Assembly (NCBI RefSeq): GCF_016804325.1
Contig: NZ_CP043627.1
Location: forward strand, 62,001 to 126,000
Direction: 5' to 3'
Origin: Methylobacterium aquaticum
GTDB lineage: Bacteria; Pseudomonadota; Alphaproteobacteria; Rhizobiales; Beijerinckiaceae
DNA length: 64,000 nucleotides
Position numbers and translations under genes: made by a program
The notes under the pieces: model-generated
Seen by the model: only the letters and a program-made list of their open reading frames with translations
Databases searched by the model: none
Told to the model about the DNA's origin: nothing
Part shown: positions 21,097-30,356 of the stretch, piece after piece
Layout: each line of letters opens with the position of its first letter
How positions within the stretch are numbered: the stretch's first letter is position 1

Positions 21097-22143
21097 ATGA
21101 AGACCAATCCGGGCCGTTTCTTCGAGGATTTCCGCCTCGGGGAGACCATCCGCCACGCCACGCCGCGCACGGTCACCACCGGCGACGTGGCGCTCTACAC
21201 CGCGCTCTACGGCCCACGCTTCGCGGTGCAATCCTCCGACGCCTTCGCGGCGGCCTTCGGCTACGCTCGGGCCCCCCTCGACGACCTGCTGGTGTTCCAC
21301 GTCGTGTTCGGCAAGACGGTGCCGGACATCTCGCTCAACGCGGTCGCCAATCTCGGCTACGCGGAAGGCCGCTTCCTGCGCCCGGTCTATCCCGGCGAGA
21401 CCCTGAATTCGGTCTCGGAGGTGATCGGCCTCAAGGAGAGCTCGAACCGCCAGACCGGCGTGGTCTATGTCCGTTCCACCGGCTACGATGCCCATGGCGA
21501 GGCGGTGCTGAGCTATTGCCGCTGGGTGTTGGTGCGCAAGCGCGAACCCGAGGCTAGAATCGCCGAGGAGGCGGTGCCGAGCCTCGCCAAGGCGGTGGCG
21601 CCGGAGGACCTGGCCGCCGCCCTGCCGCCCCTGAACGCGCAGGCCTACGATCTCGGTCTCGCCGGCAGCCCGCATCGCCTCGGCGACTACCAGGTCGGCG
21701 AGCGCATCGACCACGTCGACGGCATGACCGTCGAGGAGGCCGAGCACCAGATCGCCACCCGGCTGTTCCAGAACACCGCCAAGGTCCATTTCGACGGCTA
21801 CGCGGCCAAGGATACCCGCTTCGGCAAGCGGCTGATCTATGGCGGCCACGTCATCTCGCTCGCCCGGGCCTTGAGCTTCAACGGGCTGGGCAACGCCTTC
21901 TCGATCGCGGGCATCAATGCCGGGCGCCACGTCGCGCCGCTGTTTGCCGGCGACACGGTCTATGCCTGGAGCGAGGTGCTGGCGGTGGCCGACCTGCCGG
22001 GCCGCAGCGATGTCGGCGCCCTGCGCCTGCGCACGATCGCGACCAAGAACCAGCCCTGCACCGCCCATCCGGACAAGGCCGGCGAGAGCACCGACCCGTC
22101 GGTGATCCTCGACCTCGATTACTGGGCGCTGATGCCGCGCTGA
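21097..22143 (+). CDS. mcd: Mesaconyl-CoA hydratase (ethylmalonyl-CoA pathway, MaoC fold)
   Basis: 348-residue double hot-dog (MaoC-like) enzyme. It hydrates mesaconyl-CoA to (2R,3S)-beta-methylmalyl-CoA, which is then split to glyoxylate and propionyl-CoA. It matches the family over its length: FFEDFRLGETIRHATPRTVT near the N-terminus, LDDLLVFHVVFGKTVPDISLNAVANLGYAEG, then the second hot-dog with RLFQNTAKVHFD and GGHVISLARALSFNGL. The pathway regenerates glyoxylate in serine-cycle methylotrophs lacking isocitrate lyase. Also named mch in Rhodobacter. Monocistronic, followed by a hairpin at 22152-22175. Confidence 0.93.
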   Translation: MKTNPGRFFEDFRLGETIRHATPRTVTTGDVALYTALYGPRFAVQSSDAFAAAFGYARAPLDDLLVFHVVFGKTVPDISLNAVANLGYAEGRFLRPVYPGETLNSVSEVIGLKESSNRQTGVVYVRSTGYDAHGEAVLSYCRWVLVRKREPEARIAEEAVPSLAKAVAPEDLAAALPPLNAQAYDLGLAGSPHRLGDYQVGERIDHVDGMTVEEAEHQIATRLFQNTAKVHFDGYAAKDTRFGKRLIYGGHVISLARALSFNGLGNAFSIAGINAGRHVAPLFAGDTVYAWSEVLAVADLPGRSDVGALRLRTIATKNQPCTAHPDKAGESTDPSVILDLDYWALMPR

Positions 22144-22151
22144 GGGACGGG

Positions 22152-22175
22152 CCGGCGCCGCTTCGGCGGCGCCGG
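22152..22175 (+). terminator. Hairpin after mcd
   Basis: GC-only stem CCGGCGCCGC/GCGGCGCCGG with a tight TTCG-type loop, 9 bases after the mcd stop, followed by AAACC rather than a T-run. Probably a transcription end or an mRNA-stabilising structure. Confidence 0.5.
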
Positions 22176-22293
22176 AAACCCCGGTTCCACGCAGGTGGGC
22201 TCCGGTCTTCGAGAATAGATCGTTTTCCTAACGTAACGTATCATTCACCGGTCGATCGTATCGTCCTTGCAGGAACGACCGGACGACGATCAC

Positions 22294-23580
22294 ATGCTGA
22301 CGCGGTTCTCTCGCAAAGACGGATTTCTCGAACTGCTCGCGACGCGGGCCGGCGTCGGCCTGTGGGAGGTGATCCCGTTCAAGGGCGATCTCACCCATCC
22401 GAAGACCCGGGTGACCTGGACGCCGGAAATGCGGCGCGTGTTCGGATGCAAGACGATCGAGGAGTTTCCGAACACGCTGGAGGCGTGGTCGAGCCGGATC
22501 TATCCCGCCGATCTCGATTACATCATGACCGCGTTCGCCGCCGCGATCAAAGACGTGAAGAACCAGGGCGCCTACGACGTCAAGTACCGGATCGTGATGC
22601 CGGACGGGACGCCGCGCTGGATACGGGCCACGGGCGGCGCGGCTTACGACGCGAGCGGCATGCCGCTGCGGATCTGCGGTTCGATCGTCGACATCCAGCC
22701 CGAAATGGAGGCCAAGGCCAACGACGAGGCGCGGGCCAAGCGCATCGACGCGATGGTCGCCGACTTCGCGCAGGAGTCCCGGACCCTGTTCGAGACCCTG
22801 TCGAAGGCCGCTGCCGAGATGCAGGCGGCGGCCGCCGCCATGGCCGGCACCGCCGACCAGACCAGCGCCCGCTCGAATGCGGTGGCGAGCGCCGCCACGC
22901 AGACCTCGACCAACATCGGCACGGTCGCGGCGGCCTCCGAGGAGCTGGGCAGCTCGGTCACCGAGATCGGCCGCCAGGTCCAGGGCTCGGCGGCGCTCGC
23001 CGAGGCGGCGGTGGTCGAGGCCGACGGGACCGCCCGTCTGGTGCAGGAGCTAAGCGGTGCGGTGAGCAAGATCGGCGACGTGGTCAGCCTGATCTCCTCC
23101 ATCGCCGGCCAGACCAACCTGCTGGCCTTGAACGCCACCATCGAGGCGGCGCGGGCCGGCGAGGCGGGACGCGGCTTCGCGGTCGTCGCGGCCGAGGTCA
23201 AGGAACTGGCCAACCAGACCGCCAAGGCGACCGAGGAGATCTCCTCGCAGATCGCCCGGATCCAGGATTCGACCGCGCAGGCGGTGTCGGCGATCGGCGG
23301 CTTCGGCGCGCGGATTCGCGAGATCAGCACCGTTACGACGGCGATCGCCGCCGCGGTCGAGGAGCAGAACGCCGCGACCCAGGAGATCGTCCGCAACGTC
23401 GCGCAGGCCGCCGACGGCGCCGGCGAGGTGATGAGCGGGACCGCCGGCGTCTCGGCCTCGGCGCAGGAGACCGGACAGACCGCCGCCCGGGTGATCGCCG
23501 CCTCGGCGGGCGTGTCGGACCGCTCCCGCGAGCTGAGCGCGCAGACCGACGCCTTCCTCAAGGGCGTCCGGGCGGCTTGA
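22294..23580 (+). CDS. Soluble PAS-containing methyl-accepting chemotaxis protein
   Basis: 428 residues with no membrane segment. Residues 1-140 form a PAS sensor with its PAC tail ([33 protein letters not shown]). The rest is an MCP signalling coiled coil with the conserved hairpin tip [35 protein letters not shown] (written here as the family signature). It therefore senses an internal cue, probably redox or energy state. A TTG at 22267 would add nine residues. No che genes lie nearby. Confidence 0.92.
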   Translation: MLTRFSRKDGFLELLATRAGVGLWEVIPFKGDLTHPKTRVTWTPEMRRVFGCKTIEEFPNTLEAWSSRIYPADLDYIMTAFAAAIKDVKNQGAYDVKYRIVMPDGTPRWIRATGGAAYDASGMPLRICGSIVDIQPEMEAKANDEARAKRIDAMVADFAQESRTLFETLSKAAAEMQAAAAAMAGTADQTSARSNAVASAATQTSTNIGTVAAASEELGSSVTEIGRQVQGSAALAEAAVVEADGTARLVQELSGAVSKIGDVVSLISSIAGQTNLLALNATIEAARAGEAGRGFAVVAAEVKELANQTAKATEEISSQIARIQDSTAQAVSAIGGFGARIREISTVTTAIAAAVEEQNAATQEIVRNVAQAADGAGEVMSGTAGVSASAQETGQTAARVIAASAGVSDRSRELSAQTDAFLKGVRAA

Positions 23581-23604
23581 CCCGGATCGCCGTCCCGCCG
23601 CCGC

Positions 23605-24063
23605 TCAGGCGGCGGTCCTGGCGGCGGTGAAGCGGCGGAACGCCTCCAGCGTCTCGCCGCTGACATGGTGCTCGATGCCCTCGGCGTCGCACCGCGCCAC
23701 GTCCGGGCTGACGCCGAGCGCCAGCAGGAACGATTCGACGATGCGGTGGCGTTCCCGCGCCTCCGCGGCGAGCGCCCGGCCGGCCTCGGTGAGGAACACG
23801 CCCCGGTAGGGCCGCTGCTGCACCAGGCCGTCCTCGGCCAGGCGCTTGAGCATCTTGGCCACCGTCGGCTGCGCCACGCCGAGGCGGGCCGCGATGTCGA
23901 CCTGGCGCGCCTCGCCGCCATCGCCGATCAGGTCGGCGATCAGCTCGACGTAATCCTCCACCAGTTCGAGCCGGCGCGCCTCGCGCACCTGCCGGAAGCC
24001 GGCGGAATGCGCCTCGGCATCGACCAGGGCGGCGGGCTCGTGCGGGCGATCGGTGTCCTGCAT
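23605..24063 (-). CDS. mntR: Manganese-responsive regulator MntR (DtxR family)
   Basis: 152 residues. A DtxR-type winged helix (about 35-95: [44 protein letters not shown]) is followed by the dimerisation/metal domain, including [11 protein letters not shown] with Cys, Glu and His ligands. Length and the lack of an SH3-like third domain fit MntR rather than IdeR. The Nramp transporter gene mntH, its usual neighbour, is not in this window. Confidence 0.88.
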   Translation of the reverse strand: MQDTDRPHEPAALVDAEAHSAGFRQVREARRLELVEDYVELIADLIGDGGEARQVDIAARLGVAQPTVAKMLKRLAEDGLVQQRPYRGVFLTEAGRALAAEARERHRIVESFLLALGVSPDVARCDAEGIEHHVSGETLEAFRRFTAARTAA

Positions 24064-24169
24064 GGGATGGGGTCGTCCGCCTCGTTCATTCGGTCCGTGA
24101 TGACGACTTTCTTACCCGAGGACGGGCCGGGTGTGCAGGGCCTGAAGGCACCACCGTCAGCCTTACGCG

Positions 24170-24232
24170 ACGCGCCGCGAGCCTTGCTCCACGCGCCGCG
24201 AGCCTTGCTCCACGCGCCGCGAGCCTCGCTCG
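24170..24232. repeat. Three tandem 21-bp repeats
   Basis: The unit ACGCGCCGCGAGCCTTGCTCC occurs three times head to tail (24170-24190, 24191-24211, 24212-24232; the last has two changes). It lies in the non-coding space between mntR and the 3' end of the LysR gene. Confidence 0.9.
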
Positions 24233-24255
24233 AGGTCGGCACCGGTTCCGCGCCC

Positions 24256-25146
24256 TCACCCTTGCGGCGCCCGCAGGTGGGCGACGAAATCCTGGGCGAA
24301 GGGGGGCAGGGCGGCGAGGTCGCGCAGGCAGATCGTCAGGTCGCGCACCGCCCACGGATCCTCCAGGGCCACGATGGCGATCGCCATCGTGCGGGCGGCC
24401 CGGCGCGCCGTCGTCTCCGGGACGATGCCGAGGCCGACCCGGCACTCTACCAGGCGGCAGACCGCATCGAAGCCGCGCAGCTGCACCCGCAGGCGCAGGG
24501 GCTGGCCGCTGCGCCCGGCCTTGGCCGCGAGGAAGCGGGTGAGCGCGCTCGCCCGGTCGAGCCCGACGAGGTCGTGGCCCAGCACCTCGGCGAAGGGGAG
24601 GGATTCCCGCTCGGCCAGCGGATGGTCCCGCGCCACCACCAGCACGAAGCGGTCGCGGCGGAACGGATGGGTCTCGAGGCTGCCGGTCTCGACCGTGCCG
24701 GCGACGAGGCCGAGATCCGCCGCGCCCTCGGCGACGAGCCCGACGATCTCGTCGGACAGCCGCTCCTCGATGTCGACGCTCACCCCCGGATGCAGGGTGA
24801 GATAGGCCGAGAGGACTTCCGGCAGGAATTCGGTCAGGGCGTTGGTGTTGGACAGGACCCGGATCTGGCCCGCCGCCCCGCCCGCGAAGGCGCCGAGATC
24901 GCCTTGCAGCCGCTCGACATTGCCGAGGATCTGGCGGGCATGGGCCAGGAGGGTGCGCCCGGCCGGCGTCGGGGTGACGCCGAGCCGCGCCCGGGTGAGG
25001 AGGGCGGCACCGAGCGAGGCCTCCATGCTGCGGATGCGGTGGCTCGCCGCGGCGAGCGCCAGGTTGGCGCGGGCGGCGCCATGGGTGATCGAGCCCGCCT
25101 CGACCACGTGGCGAAACAGGCTCAGATCGACGAGATCGAAATGCAT
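24256..25146 (-). CDS. LysR-family transcriptional regulator
   Basis: 296 residues. The helix-turn-helix at 1-62 (FRHVVEAGSITHGAARANLALAAASHRIRSMEASLGAALL) is followed by the periplasmic-binding-like effector domain. ATG 25146 gives the canonical short N-terminus of the family. It is divergent from the sdh operon across a 284-bp gap; whether it controls sdh is unknown. The effector cannot be predicted. Confidence 0.92.
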   Translation of the reverse strand: MHFDLVDLSLFRHVVEAGSITHGAARANLALAAASHRIRSMEASLGAALLTRARLGVTPTPAGRTLLAHARQILGNVERLQGDLGAFAGGAAGQIRVLSNTNALTEFLPEVLSAYLTLHPGVSVDIEERLSDEIVGLVAEGAADLGLVAGTVETGSLETHPFRRDRFVLVVARDHPLAERESLPFAEVLGHDLVGLDRASALTRFLAAKAGRSGQPLRLRVQLRGFDAVCRLVECRVGLGIVPETTARRAARTMAIAIVALEDPWAVRDLTICLRDLAALPPFAQDFVAHLRAPQG

Positions 25147-25430
25147 GGCGGCGGCTCCCTCCCTCGGGCGAAGGCCCGGTGCCGGCCGATCGTTTCGCCG
25201 GCCGCGAAGGTAGATCGGGCGGGGCTGCGATGACCAGGGGCCTCCACAGCCTTCGCGATCGGCGAAGGCTGGGTCAACGAGAGCCGCATTGCGAATTGGA
25301 CGCGTTCCAGGGAGACAGACCGACGCGTCTGTCACCGGCCTGGACCGACGGCCACGTTGCGCTGGCGGGACGGAGCCGGTAGGCACCCAGTTTAGAGCCG
25401 GTACAGACCTGAGACTTTCCGAGGATCACC

Positions 25431-25850
25431 ATGGCGGACACCGCAAGGCCCACCAACCCCGCCGGCAGGCCGGTCGTTCGACCGCTCTCGCCCCATCTCC
25501 AGATCTACCGCTGGACCTGGACCATGGCGATGTCGGTGGCCCACCGCATCACCGGCGTCGCGCTCTACGGCGGAACGGCCCTGCTGGCGCTCTGGCTCGT
25601 GGCGCTGGCGGCCGGCTCCGGCGCCTACGGCCCGGTGGCGTGGTTCTTCGGCTCGATCCTCGGGCGGCTGATCCTGTTCGTCTATACCTGGATCCTGCTG
25701 CACCACATGCTCGGCGGCATCCGCCACCTGGTCTGGGATTTCGGCCACGGCATGGAGCCCGGCACCCGCATCGCGATGGCCCGCTTCACCCTGATCGGCT
25801 CGACCGCCCTGACGGTGCTGATCTGGCTCGTCGCCCTCGTGGCGCGCTGA
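25431..25850 (+). CDS. sdhC: Succinate dehydrogenase cytochrome b556 subunit SdhC
   Basis: 139-residue membrane anchor of complex II with three helices. The quinone-site RPLSPHLQIYRW (17-28) and the haem-ligand region LHHMLGGIRHLVWDFGHG (H91/H92, H99) are intact. It begins the operon sdhC-sdhD-sdhA-(two extra genes)-sdhB, with a short 15-base gap to sdhD. Confidence 0.96.
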   Translation: MADTARPTNPAGRPVVRPLSPHLQIYRWTWTMAMSVAHRITGVALYGGTALLALWLVALAAGSGAYGPVAWFFGSILGRLILFVYTWILLHHMLGGIRHLVWDFGHGMEPGTRIAMARFTLIGSTALTVLIWLVALVAR

Positions 25851-25865
25851 GAAGGACGACGACAG

Positions 25866-26267
25866 ATGGCCGATCCCCGTCCCTCGATCCGCACCGCCCG
25901 CGCCCGCATCAGCGGCCTCGGTGCGGCGCATCACGGCACCCGCGAATGGTGGATGCACCGCGTCACCGCGGTCGCGAACGTGCCCCTCGTCCTCGCCTTC
26001 GTGGTGATCGTTGCCCTGATGGCCGGCCGGCCCTATCCGGCGGCGGTCGCCCTGGTGTCGCACCCGCTGGTGGCGATCCTGCTCATCCTTGGCGTCCTGT
26101 CGGTCACCAACCACATGCGGATGGGCTTGCAGATCGTCATCGAGGACTATGTCCACGACAAGGGCCTGCGCATCGCCGCGGTCATCGCCAACAACTTCTA
26201 CTGCGTCGTCGTCGCGGTCGCCTGCCTCTACGCCATCGTGCGCGTGAGCCTGCGGGTCCTCGTGTAA
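25866..26267 (+). CDS. sdhD: Succinate dehydrogenase membrane anchor SdhD
   Basis: 133 residues with three predicted helices. Alphaproteobacterial SdhD signatures are [22 protein letters not shown] at the N-terminus and [21 protein letters not shown] with the second haem-ligand histidine. It anchors SdhAB with SdhC and completes the ubiquinone site. Confidence 0.96.
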   Translation: MADPRPSIRTARARISGLGAAHHGTREWWMHRVTAVANVPLVLAFVVIVALMAGRPYPAAVALVSHPLVAILLILGVLSVTNHMRMGLQIVIEDYVHDKGLRIAAVIANNFYCVVVAVACLYAIVRVSLRVLV

Positions 26268-26304
26268 CGACAGACTGCGTCACGCCAGAACGGGAACCTC
26301 GCCC

Positions 26305-28131
26305 ATGGCCTCCACCGCTTCCGCCGCGCCGGCCCAGAACGGCAAGGCGTACACCATCATCGACCACACCTTCGACGTCGTGATCGTCGGCGCCGGCGGC
26401 GCCGGCCTGCGGGCCACCGTCGGCTGCTCGCAGGCCGGCCTGCGCACCGCCTGCATCACCAAGGTGTTCCCGACCCGCTCGCACACCGTGGCGGCGCAGG
26501 GCGGCATCTCGGCCTCGCTCGGCAACATGGGCCCGGACGACTGGCGCTGGCACATGTACGACACCGTGAAGGGGTCGGACTGGCTCGGCGACCAGGACGC
26601 GATCGAGTACCTGGTGCGCAACGCGCCGGCCGCGGTCTACGAGCTCGAGCATTGGGGCGTGCCGTTCTCGCGCACCGCCGAGGGCAAGATCTACCAGCGC
26701 CCGTTCGGCGGCATGACCACCGATTACGGCAAGGGCACCGCCCAGCGCACCTGCGCGGCGGCCGACCGCACCGGCCACGCCATGCTGCACACCCTCTACG
26801 GCCAGGCCGTGAAGGCGCAGACCAACTTCTTCATCGAGTATTTCGCCCTTGACCTGATCATGGACGAGGAGGGCCGCTGCCGCGGCGTCATCGCCATCGA
26901 CCAGGCGACCGGCGAGATCCACCGCTTCCGGGCCGCCACGACGGTGCTCGCCACCGGCGGCTACGGCCGGGCCTATTTCTCGGCGACCTCGGCCCATACC
27001 TGCACCGGCGACGGCAACGCCATGGTGCTGCGGGCGGGCCTGGCGCTCGAGGACATGGAGTTCGTCCAGTTCCACCCGACCGGCATCTACGGCGCCGGCT
27101 GCCTCATCACCGAGGGCTCGCGCGGCGAGGGCGGCTACCTGACCAACTCCGAGGGTGAGCGCTTCATGGAGCGCTACGCCCCCTCGGCCAAGGACCTCGC
27201 CTCCCGCGACGTGGTCTCCCGCTCCATGACCATGGAGATCCGCGCCGGCCGCGGTGTCGGCAAGAACAAGGACCACATCTTCCTTCACCTCGACCACCTC
27301 GACCCGAAGATCCTGCACGAGCGCCTGCCCGGCATCTCGGAGAGCGCGAAGATCTTCGCCGGCGTCGACGTGACCAAGGAGCCGATCCCGGTCATCCCGA
27401 CCGTCCACTACAACATGGGCGGCATCCCGACGAACTTCCACGGCGAGGTGCTCACCCTCAAGAACGGCAACCCGGACCACGTGGTGCCGGGCCTGATGGC
27501 GATCGGCGAGGCGGCCTGCGTCTCGGTCCACGGCGCCAACCGCCTGGGCTCGAACTCGCTCATCGACCTCGTGGTGTTCGGGCGCGCCGCGGGCCTGCGC
27601 TGCGCCGAGACGGTGGAGAAGGGCGGCCGCCTGCCGGAACTGCCGAAGGATTCCGCCGACAAGGCGCTCGGCCGCCTCGACCGCTTCCGCTACGCCAATG
27701 GCGGCACGCCGACGGCGGAGCTGCGCCTCGAGATGCAGAAGACGATGCAGAACAACTGCGCCGTGTTCCGCACCGGCGAGGTGCTGGAGGAGGGCAGGGG
27801 CCTGATCAACAAGGTCTGGGCCGGCACCGACGACGTGAAGGTGACCGACCGCTCGCTGGTCTGGAACACAGACCTGCTCGAGACCCTGGAATACGACAAC
27901 CTGATCGGCCAGGCCGTCGTCACCATGGAATCGGCCGCCAACCGGACCGAGTCGCGCGGCGCGCATGCCCGCGAGGACTTCCCGGATCGCGACGACAAGC
28001 AGTGGATGAAGCACACGCTCGCCTGGCTCGACCCCGACGCCCGCAAGGTCGCGATCGATTACCGGCCGGTCCACACCTACACGATGTCGAACGACATCGC
28101 GTATATCGAGCCGAAGGCCCGCGTGTACTGA
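26305..28131 (+). CDS. sdhA: Succinate dehydrogenase flavoprotein subunit SdhA
   Basis: 608-residue catalytic subunit oxidising succinate to fumarate. FAD-binding [13 protein letters not shown] (about 26-38), the covalent-FAD histidine H60 in [12 protein letters not shown], the active-site [13 protein letters not shown] and [16 protein letters not shown] blocks and the C-terminal domain are intact. Full family length. In most relatives sdhB follows directly, but here a toxin-antitoxin pair lies between. Confidence 0.98.
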   Translation: MASTASAAPAQNGKAYTIIDHTFDVVIVGAGGAGLRATVGCSQAGLRTACITKVFPTRSHTVAAQGGISASLGNMGPDDWRWHMYDTVKGSDWLGDQDAIEYLVRNAPAAVYELEHWGVPFSRTAEGKIYQRPFGGMTTDYGKGTAQRTCAAADRTGHAMLHTLYGQAVKAQTNFFIEYFALDLIMDEEGRCRGVIAIDQATGEIHRFRAATTVLATGGYGRAYFSATSAHTCTGDGNAMVLRAGLALEDMEFVQFHPTGIYGAGCLITEGSRGEGGYLTNSEGERFMERYAPSAKDLASRDVVSRSMTMEIRAGRGVGKNKDHIFLHLDHLDPKILHERLPGISESAKIFAGVDVTKEPIPVIPTVHYNMGGIPTNFHGEVLTLKNGNPDHVVPGLMAIGEAACVSVHGANRLGSNSLIDLVVFGRAAGLRCAETVEKGGRLPELPKDSADKALGRLDRFRYANGGTPTAELRLEMQKTMQNNCAVFRTGEVLEEGRGLINKVWAGTDDVKVTDRSLVWNTDLLETLEYDNLIGQAVVTMESAANRTESRGAHAREDFPDRDDKQWMKHTLAWLDPDARKVAIDYRPVHTYTMSNDIAYIEPKARVY

Positions 28132-28162
28132 GGCCGACGCGACGGCCGGCTTGGAGGGATCG

Positions 28163-28396
28163 ATGACCGAGTTCCCCCGGATCACCCGCGATCCGGCCGT
28201 CATGGCCGGGAAAGCCTGCATCCGCGGCAAGCGGGTGACGGTCGCGATGATCCTCGGAAATCTCGGTGAGGGCGTCGGCATCGACGAGTTGCTGGCGGCC
28301 TATCCCTATCTCGAGCGCGAGGACGTGCTCGAGGCCCTCCGCTACGCGGCCTGGATGGCGCAGGAGCGCGAGATCGCTCTCGAGCCGGCGGCGTGA
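28163..28396 (+). CDS. DUF433 antitoxin (Xre-like winged helix)
   Basis: 77 residues. The DUF433 signature is clear: RITRDPAVMAGKACIRGKRVTVAMILGNLGEGVGIDELLAAYPYLEREDVLEALRYAAW (split for reading as PAVMAGKACIRG and YPYLEREDVLEALRYA). This family is the antitoxin partner of DUF5615 PIN-like toxins. ATG 28163 has GGAGGG just upstream. Its stop TGA overlaps the GTG of the toxin by four bases. It lies 31 bases after sdhA and 5' of sdhB, so it is transcribed with the sdh operon. Confidence 0.9.
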   Translation: MTEFPRITRDPAVMAGKACIRGKRVTVAMILGNLGEGVGIDELLAAYPYLEREDVLEALRYAAWMAQEREIALEPAA

Positions 28397-28773
28397 GGAT
28401 CGTGGTCGACATGAACCTCACGCCCGACTGGGTCTCCTACCTCCAGGGCCTTGGACACGACGCGGTCCACTGGTCGGAGGTCGGTGCGGAGGACGCGCCC
28501 GACACCGACATCATCGATTGGGCGCGAGCCTCCGGTCGCGCCGTCATGACGGCCGATCTCGATTTCGGGATCGCCCTGGCGCGGTCGGACGCGACCGCGC
28601 CGAGCGTCATCCAGCTCCGCACGGGATCCACGCTGCCCGGGCGCGTCGGCCCCCTCGTCGCCCGCGCGATCGACGGGGCGCGGGCGGACCTGCACTCCGG
28701 AGCCCTCCTCACCATCGAGACCGGACGGGTGCGACTGCGTCCCCTCGGGCTCGACCGCACCGATCAGGCATAG
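28393..28773 (+). CDS. DUF5615 PIN-like toxin
   Basis: 126 residues with a GTG start coupled to the DUF433 stop (GTGA). The PIN-fold acidic residues are in place: VVDMN at the first strand, DTDIIDWA in the middle and TADLDFG at the third. Predicted small RNase toxin neutralised by the DUF433 partner. It ends only four bases before the sdhB start, so translation of sdhB is closely tied to this gene. Confidence 0.88.
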   Translation: MRIVVDMNLTPDWVSYLQGLGHDAVHWSEVGAEDAPDTDIIDWARASGRAVMTADLDFGIALARSDATAPSVIQLRTGSTLPGRVGPLVARAIDGARADLHSGALLTIETGRVRLRPLGLDRTDQA

Positions 28774-28777
28774 ACAG

Positions 28778-29560
28778 ATGGCCCAGTTCAACCTCCCCAA
28801 AGGCTCCCAGTACACCGAGGGCAAGACCTGGCCGAAGCCGGCCGGCGCCAAGAATCTCCAGGAGTTCCGGATCTACCGCTGGAACGAGGATGACGGCGCC
28901 AATCCGCGGATCGACACCTACTACGTCGATCGCGACGATTGCGGCCCGATGGTCCTCGACGCGCTCCTGTGGATCAAGAACAAGGTCGACCCGACCCTGA
29001 CCTTCCGGCGCTCGTGCCGCGAGGGCATCTGCGGCTCCTGCGCCATGAACATCATGGGGCAGAACACGCTGGCCTGCACGCTCGGCATCGACGACTGCAA
29101 GTCTACCCAAGTCAAGATCTATCCGCTGCCGCACATGCCGGTGCTGAAGGATTTGGTGCCGGACCTGACCTCGTTCTTCGCCCAGCACGCGGCGATCGAG
29201 CCGTGGCTGCAGACCGAGACGCCCTCGCCCGAGAAGGAGTGGCGCCAAACGCCTGAGGACCGCGCGCGGCTCGACGGGCTCTACGAGTGCATCCTGTGCG
29301 CCTGCTGCACCACCTCGTGCCCGAGCTACTGGTGGAACGGCGACCGCTTCCTCGGCCCGGCGGCCCTGCTCCAGGCCTATCGCTGGCTGATCGACAGCCG
29401 CGACGAGAATACCGGCGAGCGCCTCGACGGGCTGCACGACCCGTTCCGGCTCTACCGCTGCCACACCATCATGAACTGCGCCAATACCTGCCCGAAGGGC
29501 CTGAACCCGGCCAAGGCCATCGCCGAGATCAAGAAGATGATGGTGGCCCGCGAGGTCTGA
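28778..29560 (+). CDS. sdhB: Succinate dehydrogenase iron-sulfur subunit SdhB
   Basis: 260 residues carrying three iron-sulfur clusters. [2Fe-2S]: [15 protein letters not shown] plus a later Cys. [4Fe-4S] and [3Fe-4S]: [12 protein letters not shown] and [14 protein letters not shown]. It transfers electrons from FAD in SdhA to ubiquinone. Last gene of the operon and followed by an intrinsic terminator. Confidence 0.98.
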   Translation: MAQFNLPKGSQYTEGKTWPKPAGAKNLQEFRIYRWNEDDGANPRIDTYYVDRDDCGPMVLDALLWIKNKVDPTLTFRRSCREGICGSCAMNIMGQNTLACTLGIDDCKSTQVKIYPLPHMPVLKDLVPDLTSFFAQHAAIEPWLQTETPSPEKEWRQTPEDRARLDGLYECILCACCTTSCPSYWWNGDRFLGPAALLQAYRWLIDSRDENTGERLDGLHDPFRLYRCHTIMNCANTCPKGLNPAKAIAEIKKMMVAREV

Positions 29561-29620
29561 TTCGCCTCGAAAAACCTTGTCGGGGTGGCCGACTGGGTCC
29601 TGTCGGCCACACCCCCTCGA

Positions 29621-29644
29621 AAAGGCGCCTTCAGGCGCCTTTGT
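29621..29644 (+). terminator. Terminator of the sdh operon
   Basis: Stem AAGGCGCC/GGCGCCTT with loop TTCA, then TTG. A second hairpin just upstream (GGGGTGGCCGAC...GTCGGCCACaCCCC, 29581-29615) may assist. Confidence 0.75.
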
Positions 29645-29740
29645 CGTTGGGGAAACCCCTGCACGCGCCTTGGCGGGATCGTATTTCCCGGGGACCAACG
29701 ATCCTCGACATCCGCCCAAAGGCCCTTTCAGGACCCCTCG

Positions 29741-30352
29741 ATGCCGCGTCAGATCCTCTGCACCGTCGCCGCCTTGGCCCTCGCCGCGAGCGCCGGCGCC
29801 TGCTCCTCGTCGCGGTTCGATACCGGGCTCAACGCCGCGGCGCGGCCCGTCTCCCGCCCGGCCCGGCCGCTGCCGCCCGAGGAGCCGGATCTCGGCCCCG
29901 GCCTGTCCTCCGGCCCGGTGACCTCGGCGCCCCTGGCGCCGCCCCCGGGTGCCTCCGCGGCTCCGGCCGTCGCCAACCCGTCCGGCCCGATCATGGCGGA
30001 GCCGGCGCCTCCGCCGCCGGTGCAGCAGCAGGCCGCGATCGCCCCGCCGCCGGCTCCCGTGGTGTCGACCGGCGGACGCTCGGCGGTCGTCGGCGGCTGG
30101 ACCGCCAAGGACGCGACCGGCGCGAGCTGCCGCGTCACCCTGGCGAGCACCCCGGCCCTCGACCTCTACAAGGCCTCGTCCGCGGGCTGCGCCAACAAGG
30201 ACCTCGCCAAGGTCACCGCCTGGGACTACCGCGACGGCGAGGTCTATCTCTACCAGCCCGGCGGCACCGTCGCGGCACGCCTGCGCCCGGCCGGGGGCGC
30301 CATGGACGGCGCCCTGTCGAAGTCGGGTGCGCCGCTGGCGATGGTGCGGTAA
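29741..30352 (+). CDS. Lipoprotein with AprI/Inh protease-inhibitor domain
   Basis: 203 residues. Signal peptide with lipobox SAGA-C21, a long Pro/Ala-rich linker (about 30-105), then an Inh-type beta-barrel (VVGGWTAKDATGASCRVTL ... SAGCANKDLAKVTAWDYRDGEVYLY). The two cysteines form the family disulfide. It resembles Omp19-type outer-membrane lipoproteins of Brucella that inhibit host or self proteases. No target protease is encoded nearby. Confidence 0.85.
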   Translation: MPRQILCTVAALALAASAGACSSSRFDTGLNAAARPVSRPARPLPPEEPDLGPGLSSGPVTSAPLAPPPGASAAPAVANPSGPIMAEPAPPPPVQQQAAIAPPPAPVVSTGGRSAVVGGWTAKDATGASCRVTLASTPALDLYKASSAGCANKDLAKVTAWDYRDGEVYLYQPGGTVAARLRPAGGAMDGALSKSGAPLAMVR

Positions 30353-30356
30353 GCCA

